64,000 nucleotides of DNA from Ptychodera flava (taxonomy: Eukaryota; Hemichordata; Enteropneusta; Ptychoderidae). The position numbers were made by a program, and so were the translations under genes. The stretch spans positions 19,956,783 to 20,020,782 of the forward strand of contig NC_091943.1 of assembly GCF_041260155.1 (NCBI RefSeq), written 5' to 3'. Below are positions 35,564 to 49,400 of the stretch, in pieces (position 1 is the first letter of the stretch; each line of letters starts with the position of its first letter). The notes beneath the pieces were generated by a model. That model had not been told where the DNA came from, did no database searches, and saw only the letters and a list, made by a program, of their open reading frames with translations.

Positions 35564-35607
<44 letters not shown>

Positions 35608-35794
35608 AAGTTTAGGGGCTATAAGTATTATATAGAAATCTAATAATAGTTCATTGAGGCTGTGTGGGAATTCTGATAAAGAGGTGTTGTATATTTTAAT
35701 TTTGTCAATAGGGGTGACTTCCCATTGATGTACGTGCAGCGCAGTTTTCTTCCATCAAAAGTCACGACTATGAAAAAGATTTCCAATATAAATT

Positions 35795-35852
<58 letters not shown>

Positions 35853-35880
35853 ATGAAAAAGATTTCCAATATAAATTAAC

Positions 35881-35948
<68 letters not shown>

Positions 35949-38900
35949 TGCGGTGAAATTGCTATGCTGCGACCACCGAACGAATATTTTCCATACATTA
36001 GGGGTAACATTACAAGTTCACTATATAAATCTAACCAGTGTAGTCTGGCAGATACCCTGCGATTCGCGTTCTTCTCTGTTGGAACACGCGCGCGCCCTTC
36101 AGAGGCGCGACGCGATTCCCAGAACATGCGCAATTGAGAGTGCGTGCGCGTGACTTTAGAACGTCTCCGACCTCGTGCAATCGTGTCGTTAGCTTTAAAA
36201 ATGTTGGAATGTCAACAGAAACTGGAATTACTGCAGAGACTACTTTTCAGGATATCACATGTGAGTTCTAAAGGACGTTTAGGAAATCCTTTCAGAAACT
36301 TCACGCCGCCTGTGGCCATTTTGTGGAGTATAAGCTTATAAGCTTACGTAACTGCAGCGTAAACAGTATTTCTACTCAGACTACTGTACATACTGCCGGA
36401 ACATATGCGATCGGATGGAAATGTTTGCGTTTCACGTCGTTCAATTATTCAGATGGAAATGCCGCCCTCTACTCCAAACTTTGAAAAAAACAGGGTGACA
36501 GACTTTGGAATGCTAACTCTTGTATAACAATGACGTAATTTAATGGGAAGACATTTGTATTCGAGCACGGCTACAGTACAGTTTTTGATTCGAGAACTCT
36601 AACCATGTCGGATTCACTGAAACAGTCAGTTGTATGCTCAACAATCCAGAGGGTGCCGGGTGAGTCGAACTTTTTCCTATGTCCATGTAGAACGTGTGCA
36701 AAAATAAGCGAATCCACAGGCCTCTGGCGAATCAATAAATGCGTTTTTCACCAAGCTGAAAGGTGGAAAGATTAATTATTTTGTAGCACGTCAGTAGTTT
36801 GATATGACTAACGCCTTTCACAATAATACTGGCTATTCTATTGAGCATCGTGCTACAGGTCAAACTCTTATTCCTCAGGTTGATATAAATATGTAGAGAT
36901 TTTTATAGAAACTATTCCATAGCTATTTACATTTCTTTATCACTTTTTGCGGTTTTGCGGTTTCCTGTTTTTTGTTAGCCGATTAGCCGGCACACGCCAA
37001 AACGACTAGTCTTTGCGGTTTTCTATAATTTTGAGTTGGCACGCGCCAAAACGATTAGTCTATTGCGCTAGTATTTCTGGGCACATCTAGTCTCTCTGTT
37101 TACCTCCGGTTGGTTAGCAACCGCAGTTTAATTGACAGCCGATTCTTTATATTTAGGGTACATTGTTGCAATAAGTGTTTCCTACGACGTTCGCACAAGT
37201 GAGAGCCCTATACTATGTCAAGTAGGGCAGTATTAAACGTTATATCTTGTAATATTCCCCCCTTGTCTTGGCCTGCTGGGTTTTTAAAAAGTGTTTAAAG
37301 GTATACAGGCACCATGTTCAAATTAAGCCGTTGCAACCATGGAAAGGGATCTAGCTAGTCATAGAGTTTATGGGGTCACGCCATGTCACACTAAAATAAT
37401 GCACCACTACATGGTCATAATTTTACTATAGTTAAACAATCAGAAATAATTTGTCTTCATTATTCTTCCTGGAATGAGCCAAAGAAATCATTAATTGTCA
37501 ATCCATAAAATAAATAAGTACCAGTGAATCTTGGGTGCTAAGGGGAATTGGGTTCACAAAATTAATTTGAGATACTAGTAGAATTAATTTTATTACATAA
37601 AATTAATTTCAAGGCATAAACTTAATTCGATGAATGCGAAGTCATTAATATACTACATAGCACTTATTTGAGATGACTGCATGAAACAAAATTAAAAATG
37701 CTTGAAAAATTATTTCTGGTCTATATAAAATTAATTCTAACACACTAAAATTAACGGAAAACATAATTTTGACCAGAATGGCCCCAATAAACATTATCTT
37801 TATTATTATACACCTGCGTCTGCAATCTTTGGAGTTTTCTTCGTACTGTAAATTTCGGTATCAGAGGACGCAGAGTCCAATAACTTTGCCGCGGAGTACA
37901 ATAACTTTTGGTGTTATTGGACGCTATTTGACCTTTGACCTCAAAACACCATTACGTCAATGCGGGGAAATAATTCTAAACATTGGGTACTTCACAACGT
38001 TAGTAGTGGTGAATCAAAAGCCTGTGAATTCGGGTGAAATTATGCTGCCGGCCTACAATTTCTCACACGTACACTGCGCTGCGCGGGTTTGAAATTTCGT
38101 TCTGTGTGCTTAGCGGACGCGCTTAATGCGTTCTCAGTTTGCTCGCGATCGCTCAGTGCAGTGCGGGACGGCCATCCCCAAAAAAGCTTTAATTTTGATT
38201 TTTTCGAGGTAAAATTGGATTAAAAAAGGTGTATAAAAATGAGGTTATTCCCAAAATACCGGGATTTATGTCCGAGTACATTTTTAATAGAAATAAGGGA
38301 AAAAGGAACATTTTCAATGCCAAAATAGTTACCATGGCAACTTGAAACATTAAAATAAGTCTGGTTTTTGTGTTCTCTGACCCGAATTCCCCCACTAGAT
38401 AATTTTCATATCAATCAAAGTAACTTTTCATGGGATATTAGAAAAATTGATATTTTCAACCCCTAAAATGGTTACCATGGAAACATGGGGCAGTGAAATC
38501 GATATCATATTTGGTCTTTTCGACCCAAAATACCCTATGATGAAATTTTCACGGAAATTGAACCTATTATTATTCGCGTTATTATTTCTATATAATACTT
38601 ATATTAAAGTTGCAATATGGATCAGAATTGACCTTCATATTTCGAAGATTTAACTTTAGCCCCCCCTATAGAAAAATCCATGACAATTTCATTTGCAGAT
38701 TCGACCATTAACAGGAACACGGGGATGGCTCTAATTTGAGTAAATTGATTTCATTACCGAATAAATTGCTGTTTTGGTACGTACTGATTGCGAGAGTAAA
38801 GCGCAGAATTTGAAACGTCATTTTTACTATTTGAATATATACGCATGCGCATTTGGTGCATGGTAACGGTTTGCGAAATTGCAACATCGTGTCAACGTGC

Positions 38901-40348
38901 CTAGCTAGCCTTCCAACGGGAAAGCGGTCAGGTCTCTGCCCGCGCCCTGGGTCTCTGCTTACTGATTCAGCCTGGTAAAAATGGAAGAAATTAGCCAAAA
39001 ATGTCGGCAAAATAAACTTTGTTAACATTGTTTTGTCAGATCGAAAGATGGAACCAGAAAAAAGAGTGACACGCAACTACTGCACCACGTCGAGGAGGCA
39101 GACTGTGTCTACAGTTTCTCGCGAAAACACCAACGTCGCCACTGTGTGATGATCAACTTCGCTAGCCAGCGATGTTTCCTCGGGCAACGATTTGTAATGT
39201 GATGAACCGGGCCGTAGTCCCTCCGCAAGGAAATAACTTAGATCTGTTAGCATTCATTGATAATCTATATCCTTCAGGTCAAATACGCATTTTTCGGAAA
39301 CAAAGAAAAACTGCAGTCTCCATCATTAATGGCATGGTCTTATTTACGACGCGTCGATCGACGCGCTGACATGGCCATGCAAGACCAGTCTGAGGGGCAA
39401 GACAGCTGCCGAACTTCTGCAGTGGTGGATGATACCGTATGCTGAAGTGGGCAAAGCTTTCAAATAAATATAGTGTGCAGATACGTCCAGTACCTCGCCT
39501 TTTAACATGAAAAATGTAACAACATACAACGGGGAGAGGATTGCGGAAACGCTGTCAGGTACGCGGTGAACACAACCAGATCGGTGTACGTGGTCTGGAC
39601 GCTCGGTCGATCGAACGTACACAGTAGATGCATACGGCGCGGCACTGACATACGTGTATATCGGTGAGAAAATCAATCACACGATCTTTTGTCGAGCTGC
39701 ACTTTATCATATCGATATACTTATATTTCTGAAAGACTGTGATGCCACCAAAGTTAGGCAAACGCAAAATTTACAATAAATTACTTTATGTATGTCCAGT
39801 TCTGTCATCGTGTCAACATCGTCCCTCCAACGTGCACTCTATTGAGACGTCATCACTCTTGGTGGTACTTGTCACGTGCACAGCAGAAACGCCAATGTTT
39901 TTGTTTTGAAAGTTTGTTTACAAAACAGTTTTTCTAGGCGGCCGCAACGTATCAAAATGAACGTGTTTGAATGCCGGGATTGGTAAGAGGCTTAGCTAAG
40001 AAGAGTACTTCAACGTAGTATGGTCTATTTGCTCAAGTTTTACGAAAAAAAATCGACAATTTTGATCCATATTGCAACTTTAACAAGTTTAGGGGCTATA
40101 AGTATTATATAGAAATCTAATAATAGTTCATTGAGGCTGTGTGGGAATTCTGATAAAGAGGTGTTGTATATATTAATTTTGTCAACAGGGGTGACTTCTC
40201 ATTGATGTACGTGCAGCGCAGTTTTCTTCCATCAAAGTCACGACTATGAAAAAGATTTTCAATATAAATTAACTCTCTCTCTCTCTCTCTCTCCGTATGA
40301 AAAAGATTTCCAATATAAATTAACTGTCTGTCTCTGTCTCTGTCTGTC

Positions 40349-40404
<56 letters not shown>

Positions 40405-43400
40405 CAGTGAAATTGCTATGCTGCGACCACCGAACGAATATTTTCCATACATTAGGGGTAACATTAAAAGTTCATTATATAAATCTAACCAGTGTAGTCT
40501 GGCAGAGACCCTGCGATTCGCGTTCTTCTCTGCATTGGAACACGCGCGCGCCCTTCAGAGGCGCGACGCGATTCCCAGAGCATGCGCAATTGAGAGTGCG
40601 TGCGCGTGACAGTAGAACGTCTCTATCGTGCTATCGTGTCATTAGCTTTAAAAATGATGGAATGTCAACAGAAACTGGAATTACTGCAGAGAATACTTTT
40701 CAGGATATCACATGTGAGTGTCTAAGGTACCAAGTAGGACGTTTAGGAAATCCTTTCAGAAACTTCACGCCGCCTGTGGCCATTTTGTGGAGTATAAGCT
40801 ATATAATATAAGCTTAGGGGTGGACCATTTGATATCCTGGGGGGGGGGGGCTTGGAAGATTGGTGGAGAGCCATTATTTTTTTTCCCACATGCTTCACCA
40901 TGAATTATTTTTTTTCTACAGGGCATATGCTGGCAACTTTTTTTTTTCACTTTCCTTCTTCGAGATATATTTTTTTTTTACCAAATTTCGGTGCAATGTT
41001 TGTTTGCTTGGTTTTTCACACCCAGTAACAAGATGCTGTTCTATCGCACACAGACTATATTCAAGAAACTAAATAAAGATATGTAAATACATGTACATTT
41101 TTGATTCACTTTACAAAAACATATTTGTAAAATCATATACATTTATGGCATTTACTTGTCAGTGTTGTCCTTACATTGAAAGTAGCTGGGTAATTTAAGA
41201 AAGTAGATGGGTGGACTGCGAGGGAGCGAAGCGACTGAGTGGCGAGTGAGCGTAGCGAACGAGGGGGGGGGGAGCGAGCGCGAGAGGGGGGTGTCCCCCC
41301 TCTCGCAAGGCGAAAAATGAAATTTTGGAGTGGAAATGGTGTTTCTCTGGTGGCATCTGAGGTGACATTTACAGACTGAAACAGTACTTTTGTTGTGTGT
41401 CTTAGACGTGGCTCACATACAACAAAACAAACAAACATGATTTTGTTTTGTTTGTATTATTTATGACACACTTATGGTTTTATTTGCAGTGAAGATGTAA
41501 CATTTAATCTTAAATCACCTGCTGTCTGCTCATTTCATTGCCCATTTCCCATTCTTCATTACCACATAGTAGTTTCCCCAAAACCATCAAACTCATTTAA
41601 TTCTAATCAAAACACATTCGCTTTTGTTAAGAAAAACCTTGGTAAGATAATTCACTATAACAGTGTTCGCATTTACGAATAAAACATGCGTATATAGAAA
41701 ACTCATAACAATGAAAAAATGTGTAGAGATTCGATCCAATGCGTGATAATATTACGCATTGGATTGAGTCTCTACGCATTATGAGTTTTCTATACGCAAA
41801 CGATAATAGTAAAATGTTTGCAGGCTGTCTCTCTTCTTGTGGTATTTTGACAAAATCCATACATTCAGATTTTCACATTTCTGGAAAACACTGGTGAGCA
41901 ATTTCAATTTCAGCATACTTCCTCTAATCAGAAGGTCATGTATACTGTACAATTGTTCATATTCAGTTATTGTTCCTCAAGCTTGAAATGGTTTATGCTT
42001 TATAAAACTCCAGAGCTACTGCTTGATTTTTATTGATGCTGCAGTGTGCATCGAACAATTGCCAAGATTTTTTTTCCGAGTCGCAATGGTCCATAATTGT
42101 TTTTCCATCAGCCACTTAAAGCCAGATTTTTTTTTCGAGCAACTCCACCTGGCATCTTTTTTTTTCCCCAAATCTTCCAAGCCCCCCCCCCAGGATATCA
42201 AATGGTCCACCCCTAAACAGTATTTCTACTGACAGTACTGTACATATTGCCGGAACATATGCGATGGAAATGTTTGCGTTTCACGTCGTGCAATTATTCA
42301 GATGGAAATGCCGCCCTCTACTCCAAACTTTGAAAAAAACAGGGTGACAGACTTTGGAATGCTAACTCTTGTATAACAATGACGTAATTTAATGGGAAGA
42401 CATTTGTATTCGAGCACGGCTACAGTACAGTTTTTGATTCGAGAACTCTCATCATGTCGGATTCACTGAAACAGTCAGTTGTATGCTCAACAATCCAGAG
42501 GGTGAGTCGAACCTTTTCCTATGTCCATGTAGAACTTGTGCAAAAATAAGCGAATCCACAGGCCTTTGGCGAATCAATAAATGCGTTTTTCACCAAGCTG
42601 AAAGGTGGAAAGATTAATTATTTTGTAGCACGTCAGTAGTTTGATATGACTAACGCCTTTCACAATAATACTGGCTATTCCATTGAGCATCGTGCTACAG
42701 GTCAAAATCGTATTCCTCAGGTTGATATACATATGTAGAGATTTTTATAGAAAGTATTCCATAGCTATTTACATTTCTTTATCACTTTTTGCGGTTTTGC
42801 GGTTTCCTGTTTTTTGTTAGCCGATTAGCCGGCACACGCCAAAACGACTAGTCTTTGCGGTTTTCTATAATTTTGAGTTGGCACGCGCCAAAACGATTAG
42901 TCTATTGCGCTCGTATTTCTGGGCACGTTTAGGGATGGACCATTAGACCTTGGGAGGGGGGGGGTGGTCACAATGAAATTGTGAAAATTTTTTTTTTACT
43001 ATTGTAAATTTCTGAAATTTTTTTTTTCCAATTGAGATTAGCTGTGCAAATTTTTTTTTTCAGAGTAAATTTTCAGATGTATAATTTTTTTTAGTTCGTC
43101 GCTGTCTGAAGATAAAGAGGGCAAAGATGTGGTGCCAAGCACCACGAGCGGCCACGCAAGCGGTCACGGGAGGGGGGGGGAGGTCAGGAGAGGGGTGTCC
43201 CCCTGCTGCTGTTGGAGCTTTTGAAAAATAGAGATTAAAATGGTGGTTTTGGTGGCACTTGGGGAGTTTTTTTGCGGGGTGAGGTCAGGAGGGGGTGTCC
43301 CCCCCTGCCTTGGAGCTTTTGAAAAATAGAGATTAAAATGGTGTTATTTGGTGGCACTTGGGGAGTATTTTTGCAGGGGGTGGTCAGGAGGGGGACCTCC

Positions 43401-46400
43401 TGCTGTTGGAGCTTTTGAAAAATAGAGATTAAAATGGTGTTATTTGGTGGCACTTTTGGAGCATTTTTTCGGATTACACATCTTCCTCTGAACATGGTCT
43501 TCTTGCTCCTCAGTAGCTTCCTATAGTTTTGAAAATTGACTATTTTGGTTTCCTGGCTTCCCTTTCTACTGCGTGGTGAAATGCCTACATTCACCCCACC
43601 AAACATCATGCATATCTCATGATTTACAATTGATTTTGACAAGCTAAGAAGCTAAAATAAGCTAAATAATATAGTTAAATTTGCATATTTGTGTTTTTAG
43701 AGCAATTGTTGCCCTTTTTTGATCAAAACATCTATTTCTCTGTAGCAGCATGTCCAAATTGATTGGATGTGTATAGATGTGTTGAAATTTCAACATTTGT
43801 CTTTTTAGGGCATTTATGCCATTCATGGTCAAAAAATCTGTTTTCTCTGAAAGGGCTTGTCCAATTTCTTTAAAATTTGCTTACACAAAAACGATTATTC
43901 ATGCAGATTTATTCAGTATTTGCTATCGACAAACTTTCAAAATTCAACCCTTTTGTGTGTTTTTGTGTTGGGATTTGTTGGATAGATGGCATTCTACGTA
44001 GTGTATTGTTGAATGTTAAAACATGTGTTGCTGTTGTTTTTTGAGGCTGTTTTTTGAGAAAATGCCTTTTTGAAAGCAAAATAATACATAATGACTTGAT
44101 ATGTTGTTTTATCATTATTGACGTGTTTCTACTTGTTCACGCATTCTTGCATTCATCATTGCAATAAAATGCTGTGAAATAAATGAACTGATGTGGCCTG
44201 CATCTGTTTACCTTGATCTTAAAAGGCAAATACAACTTTCTGTCTTGACAACCATACCATAGTTTCAATGTTTTACCTAATGTACCTGCTTGGTTTGTAC
44301 GCAGGAAACAAGTAGAAAACAGGCTCTATAATTTCATAATTTTCAAGTGATCAGAATACAAAAGTCCTGAAAAGATAAGATAATCACAACTTCCAGTATA
44401 AGGGATACAGTCACTCTAAATGTAAAATTAAAATTAAAAATGTGCCGGGAGGATGTATTAAAAATACAGAAAGTTGCTTACTGTCGGTAAAATCTAAAAA
44501 AAATTCAAAATTTTAAAGACTTTTGCAGATTTTTTTTTACGCCTTTGTCTTCGTATTTATTTATTTTTTATTTTGCAAACTAGTTTGAAGATTTTTTTTT
44601 TCCTAACTTTCTGCTCTGAAAATTTTTTTTCTGTTTTTGACCACCCCCCTCCCAAGATCTAATGGTCCGTCCCTTAGCAACCGCAGTTTAATTGACAGTC
44701 GATTCTTTATATTTAGGGTAAATTGTTGCAATAAGTGTTTCCTACGACGTTCGCACAAGTGAGAGCCCTATACTATGTCAAGTAGGGTAGTATTAAACGT
44801 GATATCTTGTAATATTTCCCCCTTGTCTTGGCCTGCTGGGTTTTTAAAAAGTGTTTAAAGGTATACAGGCACCATGTTCAAATTAAGCCGTTGCTACCAT
44901 GGAAAGGGATCTAGCTAGTCATAGAGTTTAGGAGGTCACGCCAGGTCACACTAAAATAATGCACCACTACATGGTCATAATTTTACTATAGTTAAACAAT
45001 CAGAAATAATTTGTCTTCATTATTTCTCCTGGAATGAGACAAAGAAATCATTAATTGTCAATCCATGAAATAAATAAGGGATGGACCATTAGATCTTGGG
45101 AGGGGGTGGTCAAAAACAGAAAAAAAAAATTTTCAGAGCAGAAAGTTAGGAAAAAAAATCTTCAAACTCGTTTGCAAAATAAAAAAAAAATAAATAAGGC
45201 CAGGAAGAAAAAATAAATTGTTCATCGGAATCGCCGCTTCTACTTTGGCATATTTGGAATTTTTTTTTTTTTTTGATCGCGGCAAATTCTTACTTCCGCT
45301 GGTGGCGCCCTACACTGTGTCGCGTTTTCGCGGGCACGGGATTTTGAATGAGACTTCATTCGTGTTCGGACTTTAATTGACCGCCAACACGTTGTTGTTA
45401 CGTCTGAATTTGGCAAATCACGACGCAAAGTGGGTCGATTTGGCTAGAAATTTGCTCGTTTTGTAAAGGTTAGTACATGTCACATGAGTATTTATTTGAT
45501 CGCCAACATTCGACGTGGTTGTCCTGATATTACGTTTGGCGATTTGTTCAACAAGATCGTGACAGCAGATGGACGGTGCATCCGATTGAACGAAAATTGC
45601 ATCGAAAGTATAAAAATTTACGGCAATGACTAAACACATGGTTGCGTCGATGTTAAAGTACGATCTGAATGATGACTGTATAACTTCACTCGGATCACAG
45701 TACAGTGTTGTTAGACCATGGTGTAAAATGTGTATATATAGACAGTGGTAAAGAGGCCAAAACATGGGGCCAAAGTAAAATGAAAAAAACTCAGATGCTA
45801 GGTCCCACAGGACGATATTAAAGGACAATACTGAATTGTTGAATTTCAGTGATTTGCTGTACATTTCAGTTTTATTCTAAGAGAATGTTGAAATGCTCAG
45901 AATATGTTGTGCAAACACTAACTGTGAATGTAATGGCCTATTATTGTTGGGAAATATAGTATTGAATTCAGTTACCAGTATCAGTGTTTCTTGTCTGAGA
46001 TATTTCTGGTAAAAAGGGAAACAATTATCTTGCCTTGTCTGCATCTGTGCAAAAATGCCAGAGAACCGCGTTTACCTTCGGCCTAAAAAAAAAAAAAAAA
46101 ATTTCGCTCGCCGCTCCTGGGACTTGGTCCAAAAAATCCGATGAACAAGATTTTTTTTCTCTGGCCTAAGAAGACAAAGGCGTAAAAAAAAAATCTGCAA
46201 AAGTCTTTAAAATTTTGAATTTTTTTTAGATTTTACCGCCAGGAAGCAACTTTCTGTATTTTAGTACATCCTCCAGGCACATTTTTAATTTTAATTTATA
46301 CATTTAGAGTGACTGTATCCCTTATACTGGAAGTTGTGATTATCTTATCTTTTCAGGACTTTTGTATTCTGATCACTTGAAAATTATGAAATTATAGAGC

Positions 46401-49400
46401 CTGTTTTCTACTTGTTTCCTGCGTACAAACCAAGCAGGTACACTAGGTAAAACATTGAAACTATGGTATGGTTGTCAAGACAGAAAGTTATATTTGCCTT
46501 TTAAGATCAAGGTAAACAGATGCAGGCCACATCAGGTTCATTTTTTTCACAGCATTTTATTGCAATGATGAATGCAAGAATGGGTGAACAAGTAGAAACA
46601 CGTCAATAATGATAAAACACATATCAAGTCATTATGTATTATTTTGCTTTAAAAAGGCATTTTCAATTCTTTTTTCTCAAAAAACAGCCTCAAAAAACAA
46701 CAGCAACACATGTTTTAAAATTCAACAATACACTACATAGAATGCCATCTATCCAACAAATCCCAACACAAAAACACACAAAAGGGTTGAACTTTGAAAG
46801 TTTGTCGATAGCAAATACTGAATAAATCTGCATGAATAATCGTTTTTGTGTAGCAAATTTCAAAGAAATTGGACAAGCCCTTTCAGAGAATACAGATTTT
46901 TTCACCATGAATGGCATAAATTGCCCTAAAACGACAAATATTGAAATTTCAACACATCTATACACATCCAATCAATTTGGACATGCTGCTACAGAGAAAT
47001 AGATGTTTTGATCAAAAAAGGGCAACAATTGCTCTTAAAACACAACTATGCAAATTTAACTATATTATTTAGCTTATTTTAGCTTCTCAGCTTGTCAAAA
47101 TCAATTGTAAATCATGAGATATGCATGATGTTTGGTGGGGTGAATGTAGGCATTTTACCACGCAGTAGAAAGGGAAGCCAGGAAACCAAAATAGTCAATT
47201 TTCAAAACTATAGGAAGCTACTGAGGAGCAAGAAGACCATGTTTCAGAGGAAGATGTGTAATCCGACTAAAATGCTCCCAAAGTGCCACCAAATAACACC
47301 ATTTTTATCTCTATTTTTCAAAAGCTCCAACAGCAGGAGGGGGGACACCCCCCTCCTGACCTCCCCCCACAAAAATACTCCCCAAGTTCCACCAAATAAC
47401 ACCATTTTAATCTCTATTTTTCAAAAGCTCCAACGGCAGGAGGGGGACACCCCCTCCTGACCACCCCCCGCAAAAATACTCCCCAAGTGCCACCAAATAA
47501 CACCATTTTAATCTCTATTTTTCAAAAGCTCCAATGGCAGGAGGGGGACACCCCTCTCCTGACCTCCCCCCCCCCCCGTGACCGCTTGCGTGGCCGCTTG
47601 TGGTGCTTGGCACCACATCTTTGCCCTCTTTATTTTCAGACAGCGACGAACTAAAAAAAAATTATAAATCTGAAAATTTACTCTGAAAAAAAAAAATTGC
47701 ACAGCTAATCTCAATTGGAAAAAAAAAATTTCAGAAATTTACAATAGTAAAAAAAAAATTTTCACAATTTCATTGTGACCACCCCCCCCCCTCCCAAGGT
47801 CTAATGGTCCATCCCTAAGTACCAGTGAATCTTGGGTGCTAAGGGGAATTGGGTTCACAAAATTAATTTGAGATACTAGTAGAATTAATTTTATCACATA
47901 AAATTAATTTGAAGGCATAAACTTAATTCGATGAATGCGAAGTTAGTAATATACTACATAACACTTATTTGAGATGACTGCATGAAACAAAATTAAAAAT
48001 GCTTGAAAAATTATTTCTGGTCTATATAAAATTAATTCTAACACACTAAAATTAACGGAAAACATAATTTTGACCAGAATGGCCCCAATATACATTATCT
48101 TTATTATTATACACCTGCGTCTGCAATCTTTTGAGTTTTCTTCGTACGGTAAATTTCGGTATCAGAGGACGCAGAGTCCAATAACTTTGCCGCGGAGTAC
48201 AATAACTTTTGGTGTTATTGGACGCTATTTGACCTTTGACCTCAAAACAACATTACGTCAATGCGGGGAAATACTTAAAACATTGGGTACTTCACAACGT
48301 TAGTAGTGGTGAATCAAAAGCCTGTGAATTCGGGTGAAATTATGCTGCCGGCCTACAATTTCTCACACGTACACTGCGATGCGCGGGTTTGAAATTTCGT
48401 TCTGTGCGCTTAGCGGATGCGCTTAACGCGTTCTCAGTTTGCTCGCGATCGCTCAGTGCAGTGCGGGACGGTCATCCCCCAAAAAGCTTAAATTTTGATT
48501 TTTTCGAGGTAAAATTGGATTAAAAAAGGTGTATAATAATGAGGTCATTCCCAAAATACCGGGATTTATGTCCGAGTACATTTTTAATAGAAATACGGGA
48601 AAAAGGAACATTTTCAATGCCAAAATAGTTACCATGGCAACTTGAAACATTAAAATAAGTCTGGTTTTTGTGTTCTCTGACCCAAATTTCCCCACTAGAT
48701 AATTTTCATATCAATCAAAGTAACTTTTTATGGGATATTAGAAAAATTGATATTTTCAACCCCTAAAATGGTTACCATGGAAACATGGGGCAGTGAAATC
48801 GATATCATATTCGGTCTTTTCGACCCAAAATACCCCGATTGTGAAATTTTCACGGAAATTGAACCTATTATTATTCGCGTTATTATTTCTATATAATACT
48901 TATATATTAATTAATATTATAATTTTTATTATAGTGACAAAGATACGAGTTTATAGCAATATAATGGCGGCCATTTGGAATCTAGGACATCATCAAGCCC
49001 TCTCGGTTGCCCAAATTTTTGAAGCAATAACTAATTTTGATCTACACATATATGTGAACCCCTGTAGCAACTTTGGCACTTTTGTCATCAGTGTAACGAT
49101 CTTGCTGGTTGTCGTTGCTAAGCCACCTAGCTATTACCGACAACTTCATTCAAATTTACCGGTACACGAGCATCTAGTGTGTCGTCACTCAATCTGATAA
49201 AAATCAGATGTAGAGTACGGCGACGTCTGTACTTGCGCGGGGTACACTTGCTGTCGCCTCTCACAGACAGCAAGAGAATACCTCGTACGCGTAAGTAGAC
49301 GTCGCCGTACTCTACATCTGATTTTAATCAGATGGTCGTCACCAGGCCTTTTTTTTTCAATGTGAACACTTTTATATGCATATTCACTTTATCAATATCT

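Larger units (their letters stand above)
40084..48906. repeat. Duplicated 3-kb unit B, expanded by nested insertions
   Basis: Same sequence and orientation as unit A, broken by elements at 40817-42213, 42932-44673 and 45078-47815. Subtracting them and their 3-bp duplications leaves about 2.94 kb against 3.0 kb in unit A. Microsatellites at 40275-40293 and 40325-40402 match those of A but are shorter or altered. Confidence 0.87.

Noticed and set aside
43235..43642. A 135-residue minus-strand frame, with a matching plus-strand frame at 47092-47460, that looks conserved between two copies
   Set aside because: The two places are reverse copies of one transposon (elements 2 and 3), so the shared frame reflects recent copying. 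It runs into a minisatellite and has no transposase motif.
45418..45864. 148-residue minus-strand frame inside nested element 4
   Set aside because: No transposase or other domain recognisable. Likely a chance frame in a non-autonomous element.
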